Assembly: GCA_030695565.1 (NCBI GenBank)
Contig: JAUYRZ010000117.1
Location: forward strand, 86,882-150,881
Origin: Archangium sp.
Lineage (GTDB): Bacteria; Myxococcota; Myxococcia; Myxococcales; Myxococcaceae
Reading direction: 5' to 3'
Length of the DNA: 64,000 nucleotides
Position numbers and translations under genes: made by a program. The first letter of the stretch is position 1, and each line of letters opens with the position of its first letter. Shown here one piece after another: positions 34,301 to 43,600 of this stretch. A model generated the notes under the pieces. The model ran no database searches. It saw only the letters and a program-made list of their open reading frames with translations, and was not told where the DNA came from.

Positions 34301-37163
34301 AGGCCTGCAGCGTTTCCCAGCACGTGAGGCTGCCGCCGTTCATGCAGGGATCGTTGGCGAGCTGCTGAGGCGTCTTGTTGGTGCCGGGGCCGGGAAGCAG
34401 GCCGACGTTGAAGTAGACGACCTTGGCGCCGGGCGGGCAGGCCTTCTTGATGCCCAGCGTGAACTCGTCTTTGCCGCCGTTGAAGAACCCGGTGTCTCCG
34501 CCGCCCGTGCCCTCGCAGTAGTAGGCGATGTTGTCGTTGGTGGGCAGCGCCGCGTAGCCCGCGGTCGACTGGCCTCCCAGAATCAGCGTGTCGACCAGCG
34601 TCGCCATCTGCGCGGGGCTCACCGGCGTGCTGGTGGTGAAGCTGGTGCCCAGCACCTGGTTCACCAGCGCAGGCGCGCAGGTCGCCCCCGGCGTGACTGC
34701 ACTGCGCGCGACGGTGGCGGTGGGCCGACCCACGTAGTCAGCGGCGGCGAGGTTCGCCGGCGCGCGCTTGAGCGTCATGAAGCCGTACGCGGTGGTCGGC
34801 GCCTGGTTGGGGATGAAGCTCTCGTAGCTCTCTTCGAAGATGAGGAAGAGCTCGGTCTGGTTCACCAACGCGCCGTCGATGAACTTGAGGGTGCGCTTGC
34901 GCGGGCTGCCGTCAGGCACCGGGTTGCCACCGGCGAGCTCTCGGTTGCGCACCAGGTTCTGGGTGTCGGCCACCCCGTCGAAGGGCATCAACGTCTCACG
35001 ACACTCGGTGCGCGAGCGCACCCCGGCGCCGTTGAGGTTGGTCAGCGCCGTGAAGCCTGGCACCAGCCAGGGCACCTGCACGGCGGCGTAGTCTGCGGGG
35101 CACGTTCCATCGCTCGAGACCAGTCGACCACCGATGGTCGAGACCAGCCGGTTGGTGTCGGTGGCCACCGACTCGATGCCCTTGAGCAGCACCACGCGGT
35201 CGTTGCCCATCATCATGCCCAGCGAGGCGTTGGTGGGGTCCGAGGCGAACTCGAGCTTGAGCTGCGGGTTGCCGGGGTAGTGCATCGCGAGGGCCGACTC
35301 GACACGGCCCTGGAAGCGCGTCGGCGCATTGTTGGGGTCGGGGATCTGCAGGTTGAAGCCGATGGGCAGCTCGACCACACCAGAGGGAATGGCGGCCACG
35401 TCTGCGTTGCCGACGTAGAGCCGCACGCCCGCGGTGTTGGTGTACGGGTAGCACGCCGCGGTCGGTGAGCCGTTGGTGATGGTCGCGCAGCGGCGGCGCA
35501 CCTCGGCGAAGTCCCACGAGCCCTGACGGGTCGACGCGAGCACGCCCTTGAATTCCTGCCAGCCCGCGAGCTGGTTGCCGCGGAACGCGCCCCAGCGCTG
35601 AATGAAGGCGTTGTCGACGTCGATGGTGGTGGCCTTGTCGGCGCGGCCAATCCACGCGGGGAGCCCGGCCGTCTTGAAGGTGCCGAAGTAGTACATCGAG
35701 CCAGTCCACTGGCCGTCGGGGCGCTGCACGTACGAGAGGTGCACGGTGATGGTGGCGCCCTGGCCCGAGCTGACCTCGAGCTCGCCTTCCCAGCTCGTCG
35801 CCGCTGCGTCGCCGGCCTTGCCGATGGTCACGTGGGGGCAGGCCTGCTGCGCGCCGGCATCGAGGCCGGTGGTGTCGTCGACACAGTTGGGCGCCAGCCG
35901 GTAGGTGATCGACGGGTCGAGCGTGGGCGCGACGCCGTTCACGTTCAGGGTCAGCCACGACAGCGGGCACTCACCCGCGGCCGCGTTGCACGGCGCGTAC
36001 GTCACGCCATCGGCCATCAACGGCGCGTCGACGCGCTCGCCCGGAGGCGCGTTGGCGTAGTTCACCTTGTGCCACTTCTTTCGAACCACCACGTCCTGGG
36101 TGATGTCGCTGCGCGGCAACACGAGGAAGTCGGCCGAGGCGCGCACGTTCGAGAGCTCGACGATCGACGTCGACACCTTGAGGCCGCCCGTCGGGTTGGG
36201 GCTGGTGCCCGCGGTCGACGTGCCTGAGGGCGTGCAGAAGCCGTTCTGCCCATCGTTCGAGGTGCACGAGGTGCCGCCAGGGCAGGTGGGCTGCAGGCTC
36301 GACACGCTGCAGGTCGGCCGGCACGCGTGCTTGAAGCACCCGAGGCCCGACGCGCAGTCGGCGTTCACGTCACAGTTCGAGTAGCAGCCACCGGCCAGGC
36401 ACACCTGAAAGAAGGGGCAGCCGAGATCGTTCGCGCAGCTCGCCTTTGCGGCGCCCGGCGGCAGACACGAGCCGTTGGTGCACACGAGGCCATCGAAGCA
36501 GCCGGCGATGAGGCCGTCGGGCGAGCACGTCGCGCCCGCCGGCATCAGCTGCGGGCAGGGCGTGAAGCACTTCGGGTTGGCAGGGGGCAGGGCGGTGGCG
36601 GCGACGCAGGCACCGGCGGCGCACACCAGGCCCTCGCTGCAGCCGTTGCTCGCCGTGCACTGGCAGCCGGGCGTGCCAGGGCTGCAGAAGACACAGGTGT
36701 TGGTGCTGGCCGCGCACCGGCTGCCTCGGTGGCACGAGCCGTTGGCCAGACACGCGCCGCCCTCGTAGCCCGTGCTGTCGACGCACACCGTCGAGTCGAT
36801 GCAGGTCAACCCCACGTCGCACGTGCCGGCGATGCAGGCGCAGTTGGTGCTGCCCGGGCCGCAGCTCGACGACACGCAGAAGCCGTTGGTGCAGCTCGAG
36901 CCGGGCACGTCACACGCCGTGCCGCCGCGACACACGCAGCCGTCGGAGCCGGCGGGGCACGCCATGCTCTCGCAGACGTCGCCCATGCACAGCAGGCTCT
37001 CGCCGTTGGCGCTCTTGCCACAGCGCCCCGCGGCGCACGGGCAGCCCTGGGTACCGGCCTCACAGGCCGTGGTGACCGTGCCGCCGTCTGAGCCAGACGG
37101 GGGCGAGCAGCTGGCGAGAACGAACAGCAGCCCGAAGAAAGAGAGTCGAAGACTCGTGCGCAT
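31365..37163 (-). CDS. Giant lipoprotein with Tc-toxin-A-like C-terminus
   Basis: About 1932 residues from the ATG at 37163; the lipobox is VLASC (Cys19). Residues about 25-330 are a Cys ladder (GTQGCPCAAGRCGKS, GSTNCACIAGTC). A Cys-poor middle of about 750 residues follows, then a long helical region from about residue 1200 with a Gly/Ala hydrophobic segment (AFITGSIGAAIAGLQ, AAITGVAVGAMGIASAG) flanked by charged helices. The end (about 1700-1932) resembles the C-terminus of Tc toxin A subunits: a YSDF-type last strand preceded by DLGTISDVRVLLYY, close to the conserved D-x-TISDV motif before the last strand in TcdA-type proteins. In Tc toxins this part forms the translocation channel. A lipid anchor and Cys-rich head would be new for the family. 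The TcA assignment rests on motif and context, not on alignment. Confidence 0.75.
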   Translation of the reverse strand: MRTSLRLSFFGLLFVLASCSPPSGSDGGTVTTACEAGTQGCPCAAGRCGKSANGESLLCMGDVCESMACPAGSDGCVCRGGTACDVPGSSCTNGFCVSSSCGPGSTNCACIAGTCDVGLTCIDSTVCVDSTGYEGGACLANGSCHRGSRCAASTNTCVFCSPGTPGCQCTASNGCSEGLVCAAGACVAATALPPANPKCFTPCPQLMPAGATCSPDGLIAGCFDGLVCTNGSCLPPGAAKASCANDLGCPFFQVCLAGGCYSNCDVNADCASGLGCFKHACRPTCSVSSLQPTCPGGTSCTSNDGQNGFCTPSGTSTAGTSPNPTGGLKVSTSIVELSNVRASADFLVLPRSDITQDVVVRKKWHKVNYANAPPGERVDAPLMADGVTYAPCNAAAGECPLSWLTLNVNGVAPTLDPSITYRLAPNCVDDTTGLDAGAQQACPHVTIGKAGDAAATSWEGELEVSSGQGATITVHLSYVQRPDGQWTGSMYYFGTFKTAGLPAWIGRADKATTIDVDNAFIQRWGAFRGNQLAGWQEFKGVLASTRQGSWDFAEVRRRCATITNGSPTAACYPYTNTAGVRLYVGNADVAAIPSGVVELPIGFNLQIPDPNNAPTRFQGRVESALAMHYPGNPQLKLEFASDPTNASLGMMMGNDRVVLLKGIESVATDTNRLVSTIGGRLVSSDGTCPADYAAVQVPWLVPGFTALTNLNGAGVRSRTECRETLMPFDGVADTQNLVRNRELAGGNPVPDGSPRKRTLKFIDGALVNQTELFLIFEESYESFIPNQAPTTAYGFMTLKRAPANLAAADYVGRPTATVARSAVTPGATCAPALVNQVLGTSFTTSTPVSPAQMATLVDTLILGGQSTAGYAALPTNDNIAYYCEGTGGGDTGFFNGGKDEFTLGIKKACPPGAKVVYFNVGLLPGPGTNKTPQQLANDPCMNGGSLTCWETLQAWKNGPTVVTEYEPFYRCTNTLTGGNNNYCDDTRTDLRLGKTFYRRTTATSPPMLGINALIDRAFRYKTRFRSTTGGSLGFAPRQCIPNSDSVPYCYDPAEIQEARDRVDCLVDLYSRPGVVSGPGNTQGTLADPQRTQLLAFLRSNFSAFPSTPGPGGVTQIPHDAFERLYAELLIMQGDEALTAAYASRFDLAATGGATFKGSAFEANGIDLTGVAGAELFQLYQSVQYYQLALDRLYLLGKNMGIALSLGDVGSTNDFISAETVTSYLERLVRAAAQKSRAWGEIARRYQNFNRPDLSRAVIERAYVGTYVESALISRLMQDIAAGSGAPNQPQMRLVIEKTQRSYRMSLLDMREIYAQLSDQLNYFGFPADYIPFPALDSATGQSGGAFESLLAISKQRLDLAKQREVIALAAGRQGRVDAAQFQADLVSLRNTYENQLATACGTFKGDDGLIYPAIVKYSPQNAIALQLGDPCGRMGNGDIHNASLAAQDSALKVSGILQRHANILQDVSNEQMRMAAVCGVNAAQVDYTFKQAGITSTLQRAMADQKAETAFITGSIGAAIAGLQATSCEAIGCVKAAITGVAVGAMGIASAGTQFSSDTKIARKEEELRTLEANSVKFSGTFQCNLSAANDGGIGAEGLGIIQIESNARVASMLNDTLEVQIEALRADYALRGAVAEVQRMYNNAQRLQNQFEEAASLAIDIQQAQNDPNVRIYQNDAIINADVSFNDALATAYRLTRVYEYYTSQSYARKEQLFLIRMVSSGQYNLENYLLQLENEYLLFGEQFGNPDLRVLVLSLRDDIMNIPRVGTDGQALTEDVRINVLRQKLKDPKRLDARGYLTLPFSTTVGDLSPVTRNHKIHHVEIDLQGVRMGDALARVYLRSAGTGVVRNVNDELDYYVFPERLGVINASVGGAKVFDAEVYRNYRFRDRPLVNTLWELVVNRRDETVNKDIDLGTISDVRVLLYYSDFTSF

Positions 37164-37189
37164 GAAGGGGTTCTCCGGGGCGGCGTTTT

Positions 37190-37642
37190 TCAACGAATGG
37201 AAAGCGTGGTGGCCAGGCGCTGGCCCTTCACATCGACGCAGCTGGCCTTGCTCAAGGTGAGGCTCGAGGCCGCGCCCGTCAGACCCAACTGCACGGCGTC
37301 GGCGAGCGCCGCGTCACTGCCCGCGAGCACGGTGACGGCGACCCGCGGTGACTGACGAATCCACGTGCCCTTCGCGCCGTTCTTGAAGGTCACCGAGACC
37401 ACCTCGGTGCCCGGCGCTTCGGTGAGCACGAACTCGCAGCCGCGCGCGGCGACGTCGGCGATCTGCACGCCCGCGGCGACCGCGGGGGCGCACTTCAGGT
37501 CGCTGCCGCACGCGAGGCCGTCGGTGCAGGCCCCGCCCTCGAGACACGCGCACGCCTGCGTTCCCGCCGTGCAGACGGGGGGCGTGCACTGACAGCCAGC
37601 CAACGAGAGGACCACGATGAGGCTGAAGTTGAAGCGGTTCAT
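37190..37642 (-). CDS. Small Cys-rich lipoprotein of the Tc-like operon
   Basis: About 150 residues from the ATG at 37642, which has GAGG upstream. An in-frame extension would overlap the RHS gene. The lipobox is SLAGC (Cys17). One Cys module (GTQACACLEGGACTDGLACG) matches the modules in the two larger lipoproteins of the operon. A domain of about 100 residues with a Cys pair and strands such as TEVVSVTFKNGAKGTWI follows. The gene lies 14 bases after the RHS gene and 26 before the giant lipoprotein gene, between a TcB/TcC-like and a TcA-like gene, so it may be a linker or chaperone of the complex. That role is inferred. Confidence 0.75.
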   Translation of the reverse strand: MNRFNFSLIVVLSLAGCQCTPPVCTAGTQACACLEGGACTDGLACGSDLKCAPAVAAGVQIADVAARGCEFVLTEAPGTEVVSVTFKNGAKGTWIRQSPRVAVTVLAGSDAALADAVQLGLTGAASSLTLSKASCVDVKGQRLATTLSIR

Positions 37643-37656
37643 GGTGCGGGGCCTCT

Positions 37657-40600
37657 TCACGGGGAAACCGACGAGCTGCGGCGAGGCGCCGAAGAAGAAG
37701 GAACAGCCTTCCACTTTTCGCCGTTGGCCAGGCCGCTCTTCACCCCCGCCGCGCGCTTGAGCGCAGGGAGCTTGTTCGCGAGACCGGCCACGCCGCTGGT
37801 GCCACTGAGCACGCTGGAGGTCAACTGGAGCCCCTCGGACTTGCCCGACTCTTCGTCGGTCTTGCCCTGCAGGTTCTGGATCATGTTCACCAGGGTCGCG
37901 ACCACGCTGGCCGCGGTGAGAAGGCCGTGCCCGATGGTGGCTGCCTTCTCGAACTTCGACGGCGTGTGGTTGAACTCGTTGGCCTTGATCGCTTCGTTGT
38001 GCGCGACCCGGGCATCGTTCTTCTTGTTGGCCCAGGCAGCGGCGTCTCGGGCCGCCCCGGCGATGGCGGTGCCGGCCTTCGAGAGCTTCGCGCCGGCGCG
38101 GTTGTAGAGCGACTTCGCTCCATTGACCGCACGACCGATGAGCCGCGCGCGCGAGGCGGCGCCCGAGCGCTGCGGGAAGCTCGCGCGATCCAGGCGCAGA
38201 CCCGTGGGGTCGTGGGCGCTCGAGAACTGGTTGGCGACGTACGCGTAGCCGCTGTTGAACTCGCCGGCCTTGGTCAGCTCCTCTTCAGAGAGGATCATGA
38301 AAGAAGGGTCCGGGCGGTCCCACCGGCCGCTGCGCGCGTCGAAGTCGCGGTACTTGAAGTGAGTCAGGCCGGTGGCCTCGTCGAGCTCCTGGTCGGTGAA
38401 GCCGCGTGAATCGATGAAGCCCTGGTCTTCGCGCACGATGCCCGTCGGGTAGTAGCTGCGCTCGCCGCGTACGGCGCCGTTCGCGTCGGTGGCGACCAGC
38501 GCGGTGTTCATGTTGTCGCGGTGCAGCCAGACGGCGTCTTCCATCAACAGCCGCCGCGCGGCCGAGCGCAGCAGCTTGTTCGGCGCGCTCGGCGTGGGCC
38601 CACCGCTGAGCTGCACGAGGTTCAGGCTGGCCGCCTGGGCAAGCCACGCGTCGGCGATGTCGATCTTCGAGTCGCCGGCCACGGTGAGCGGGCCGCTGCC
38701 CGAGGCGGGCGCGAGGTCAGACAGCAGGCTCGCCGCGAGGCTGTCGTTCTCACCGCGCATCACGCGCATGCCGTCGAAGAACGAATAGACCACCGAGATG
38801 CCGTCACGCACTTCGAAGCCCTGCGCGACGTACCAGGTGGTGGCGTCGCCCTCTTCCTTCGCGACGCGTTCGAGATCGTCCCAGGTGTAGGTCGCCTCGA
38901 GCTGCGGCGACGAGGCCGCCCCCAGACGACCACGGTGGTCGCGGGTGAGCGTGGCGTCGGCGCGGTTCGTCATCGCGCCCGCGGCGTCGTAGCCGAGCGT
39001 CATGCCGCCTGCGCTGGTGACCGCGTTGGGCTTGCCGTAGGTGAAGTCGCCCACGTGCGCGCGGCTCGCGGCGCCGAGGCTCGAGACCGCCTTGGTGACG
39101 TTGTCGATGTCATCGAAGCCGTAGTCGATGGTCTCTTCGCCCGCGCTCGTGGTGAGCGTGGTGCGCGTCATGCGGCCCCAGCCGTCGATGGTGTGCTGGC
39201 CGGCGCGACGCAGGCGACCGGCGAGCTGGCCGTCGCTCATCGCGGTGATGTCACCCGACTTACTCAGCGTGAAGCCGAGGTCGAGCAGGGTGCCGCCGGG
39301 CGCGGTGGTCTTCAGCGACGTGAGGCGCAGCCGGCTGTCGTAGCCGTAGGCCGAGGTGGTGCCGTTGGTGAAGGTGAGCTTCGAGGGCTCGCCGCGCGCG
39401 TCGTATTCGGCCGAGGTGACGGCGCCGCTCACGGCGATGGGGCGACCCGCGCCGTCGAGCGTGGTGTCGATGGCCGTGCCGTCAGGGTGGGTGACGCCGA
39501 TCTCGCGCAGCGCCGCGTCGAAGCGGTGGCGCGTGGTGAAGCTGTGGCCGGCGATGAGGCGCTGCTCGTAGACGGGGTTGCCGCGCGCGTCGAAGCCGAA
39601 GCGTTGTTCGCCGCCCGCCGTCGCGCCGGGCCACGTCATCTGAACGATCTGCGTGGCCGCGTTCGTACACTCGGTGCAGCCGGGCAGGCTGTCGTAGCGG
39701 TAGGTGACGCGCGTCGCGGCGTCGGCTGCGGCGTCGAAGCGGGCGACGAGGCGATTGGCGCCGTCGTATTCCTGGCGCACCGCCGTGCCGCGCGCATCGG
39801 TGGTGGTCAGCAGGTTGCTCTGCGCGTCGAATTCGAGGGTCGAGAGGCCCGCGTTGGTGTCGTCGATGCGCACCACGCGCCCGAACCTGTCGGAGGTCTG
39901 CGTGCGCACGTGGCCCGCAGGGTCCCTCACCGTCGAGAGCATCCCCAGCGTGTCGTAGCCGAAGGTGTTGACGCTCAGCGGGCCGCCGGTCGTCAGTTGG
40001 CGCGCCGTCGAGGTGAGCCGGCCCAGGCCGTCGTAGGTGCGCACGTCGGGCGTGTTGGTCTGCGGATCGGCGGGGTCGTTGTCGTCTTCGTCGAAGAAGC
40101 GGGTCACCAGCGGCCCGTATTCCGTGCTGCGGAACGAGCCGTCGGGCTCGGTCTCGCGCAGCATGCGCCCGGCGGGATCGAACACGAAGCGGGTGAAGGG
40201 CACGTTCGCCGGGGGCGAAGTCTCACACGCGCCCGTCGCCGACAGGTACGGCTGGTACCGACGCACCGTCTTGCCGCGCGAATCGAACTCGACGAAGCCA
40301 TCGACCTGCCAGCTCGTCGCCGACAGGCGCTGACGGCGCTGGAACTCACGGCCGCGCCCATCGAGACATTTGGCTTCGACCACGTCGTCGTTCGCAGACG
40401 AGCTCGAGCGCTGGGTGATGAGAATGCGCGAGCTGGGGTCGGCGAGCTCGAACTCGACCGTGGTGCTGGGCGTGGTGTCGACGTCGCCGGGCAGCAGCAC
40501 CTTCGAGAGGCGCCCGTGCTCGTCGTAGCGGTAGCGCGTGAGCTGCGCCGAGGTCAGCGGGTTGCCTGCCTTCACCGCATACCAATTGCTGCTCTGGCTC

Positions 40601-43600
40601 TCGAACTCCCATGCGGTGTCGGTGACGACGTCCATGCGCAGCGAGTCGACGTCGGCGCTGCCGACCAGCACCTCGACCCGGCTGAGCCGCAGGCCGGCGG
40701 GCTCGTAGGTATACAGACGGCGGTGGCTGGTGGTGTTGGCCACGCTGCCCACCGCGTCGATGGTCTCGATCGGGTTGCCGTGCGCGTCGATGCGCGAGCG
40801 GGCGACGGTGACGAAAGCGTCGCCCAGCTTGCGCTCGGCGCGGGTCACGTTGCCCAGCGTGAGTTCGCCCAGCGTGCGACCGACGAAGTCGGCCCCGTCG
40901 TAATAGGTGCGGGCCACCTGTTCCCAGGCCCCGGCGACCGCGGCGGAGCGCTCTTCTTTGGGCTGCCCCGAGAGCCACAGGTTGGCGCTGGCAGTGGTGC
41001 CGGGGTCGATGAAGTCGGTCTCGCTGAAGGCCTCGTCACCCAGGCACTGATCGCCACAGGCGTCGCCAAAGGTGCCGGAGGCCACGCACGGCGCGCAGCC
41101 GCGCGGCTGCTCAGGCGTGCCGAGGTTCACCACCCCGAGCTCCCGGCTGGCGGTGACGTTGCCGTACCCGTCGTAGTCGCGCTCTTCTTTCGTGGTCACC
41201 GCGTGGGCAGCGTCGCGCTCCGTGACGATGGTGGTGGTGGCGCGTTCGCACGCGAAGAAGGTGTTGCTCGACTGGGCGACCATGCAGGCCTGCCACAGGC
41301 TGCGCGTCTCGGTCAGCAGCGCGCGGTTCGGCGCAGCGCCGGCCCACATCTGAGAGATGAGGGGGCGGCCGGCGAGCAGCGGATCGGTCTTGCCGACGTC
41401 GTAGCTCTCGACCGTGAGGCCGGGCTCCTGCGCGTCGCGCGACATGTCCGAGTCCATCTGGCGCTCGACGCCCTCGTAGCCGCGGAACTGCTTCTCGACG
41501 CCGTCGTAGAAGCCCGAGTGGTAGCGGAAGAGCGTGCGCTCGCGCAGGCCGGTGGGGTTCATCGTGCCGCCCATGTCGTTGCCGGTGAGGGTGACGAAGC
41601 TTTCCATCGCGGTCACCAGCGTCATCGGGTTGGGCACCTTGTTGAGCCACGGCTGCGTCGCCAGCTCGTCGCGCGCCTGCTCGACGATCGAGGTGCCGTA
41701 GCTGAAGCGCTGCACGGCCCCGAGGCCGTTGTCGATGCGCGAGAGCAGGTTGGGGCGCACGGGGAAGAGCTCGAGGTACGAGATCGCGCCGCCCGCCTCG
41801 ATCCACACGATGTCTGACGAGCCATTGCCGTTCATGTCGGCGAACGAGACGATGGTGCTGCCGGTGCGCGACGGAATCGTGCCCGCGCCGAGGTCTGCGG
41901 TGGCGATGGTGCGCACCGCGTCGAAGCGATCGGAGTTGCGGTTGAGCGAGAGCTTGATCTCGTTGCCCACCACCGCGACGAGATCGGTCAGCTCGTCACC
42001 GTTGATGTCTTGCAGCTCGAGCACCGCGAGCTGCGAGGGGTCGAAGCCGCTGACGGTGACGTCGTGCCACGCGCTCCAGACGCCGAAGCCGAAGTTGAGC
42101 TTGTAGCTGAGCTGAATCGCGTTGCCGCTGACGCGCAGAATCACCGGGTCCTGCAGCCCGTCGCCGTTCATGTCGGCCAGCTGCAGCGCCGTGTCGTCGA
42201 AGACCTCGCCGATGGTGTCGGCCGTCGCCGCCACGTAGCCCGCGCTCGTGTTGGCGAGAATCGACGTGGTGCCGCCCGGGTCGGTCTTGAGGAAGTCGAT
42301 GCGCTTGTCGTTGTCGAAGTCGAAGAAGCGAATGTGCAACGGGTCGGCCTGGAGCGGGTCGCCGACGTCTTCGTCGAGCGGGTAGCCGGCCGACACCGTG
42401 CTCGCGGTCGGCTTGCAGTCGGTGGCCGCCGCGGTCCAATCGCCCACGCCCTTGTTGCAGAGCACCTCACCCGTGCGCGGGTTGGTGATGTCGACGAAGC
42501 CGTCGCCGTTGAGGTCGATGACCTGCACGGTGGCGTTACCGAGAATGAGCGAGCTCGAGCCCACGGTGCGCGCGCTCGGCACGGGCGTGGTGGCGAAGCT
42601 GACCTGGCCCTCGGCGTCGAGCCTGGCGAGGTAGAAGCTGTGCAGGCCACTGGCCGAGGCCGAGAGCACGTCGGGCAACGCGTCGCCGTTGATGTCGAGC
42701 AGGGTGGCGCGGCCCTGCGAGAAGTCGACGCCCAGCGAGCCCATGTTCTTGACGAAGGGCTTGGCGCAATCGGCGCCGGCGCACGTGCCACTGAGCGTCT
42801 TCGAGTAACCGAAGGTGAACGCCACGGGGTAGCTGCCAGCGCTGCGGCCTGCACGGGTGACGCGGCTGAGCCGGCTCGCGCCCCCCGCGACGGCGTCGCC
42901 TTCGAAGGTGAGCGCATAGCCACGAATGAGCTCGGCGCCCGAGAAGATGCGAACTTCCTTCAGGCGCTGCGTGAGCTTGAGCTCGAAGCCCGGCTTGGCG
43001 TCCGAGATGACGTCGGGGCGGGTTTCATAGACGAAGCGCACCGAGTGCCGCGGCTGCCCTGCGTCGTAGAGGTAGTCGAGGCGATCGAGCAACGAGGCGC
43101 CGCCGGGGTCCTTGGTCCACGAGGCCTGCATGCGGTGACCGAAGCGGTCGACCATCAGCACGAGGTGCCAGCGGAAGACCCTGGTCGTGGTCGGCACGCG
43201 CACCTGCGCGCTGGTGACGGCCACGCCTGCGTCGTCTGCGCCGAAGTAGCCCACGCGGCCGTCGGGGTATTCGGCCTTCCACGACCCGGCGTCGCCGGTG
43301 CCGCGGTTGAGCCACGTGTAGCGCACGAAGCCCGACTCGAAACGGCTGCGGTAGACGGCGGTGCTGCCGGCTTGAGAGACGCGCACCAACTCATCGCTGC
43401 CTTCGACCACGAAGCGATCGTCGACGTCGTAGCGCTGCAGGCCCTTGGAGGTCATGCGCTCGATGGCGAAGCTCGGCATCGACCAGCCCATGCCCAGCAC
43501 ATCGGAGCCACCGGCCGACGAGTAGCTGAAGGCGAGGTCAGGCGTGACGCCGGGGAAGCCCTGGGGCACCTCGACCTTCACCGAGTAGTTCATCGCGCCC

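Noticed and set aside
38521..41817. Very long open frame (about 1100 codons) on the plus strand opposite the RHS gene
   Set aside because: Arg/Gly/Ala/Val-rich composition with no domain; it is the mirror of a GC-biased real gene on the other strand.
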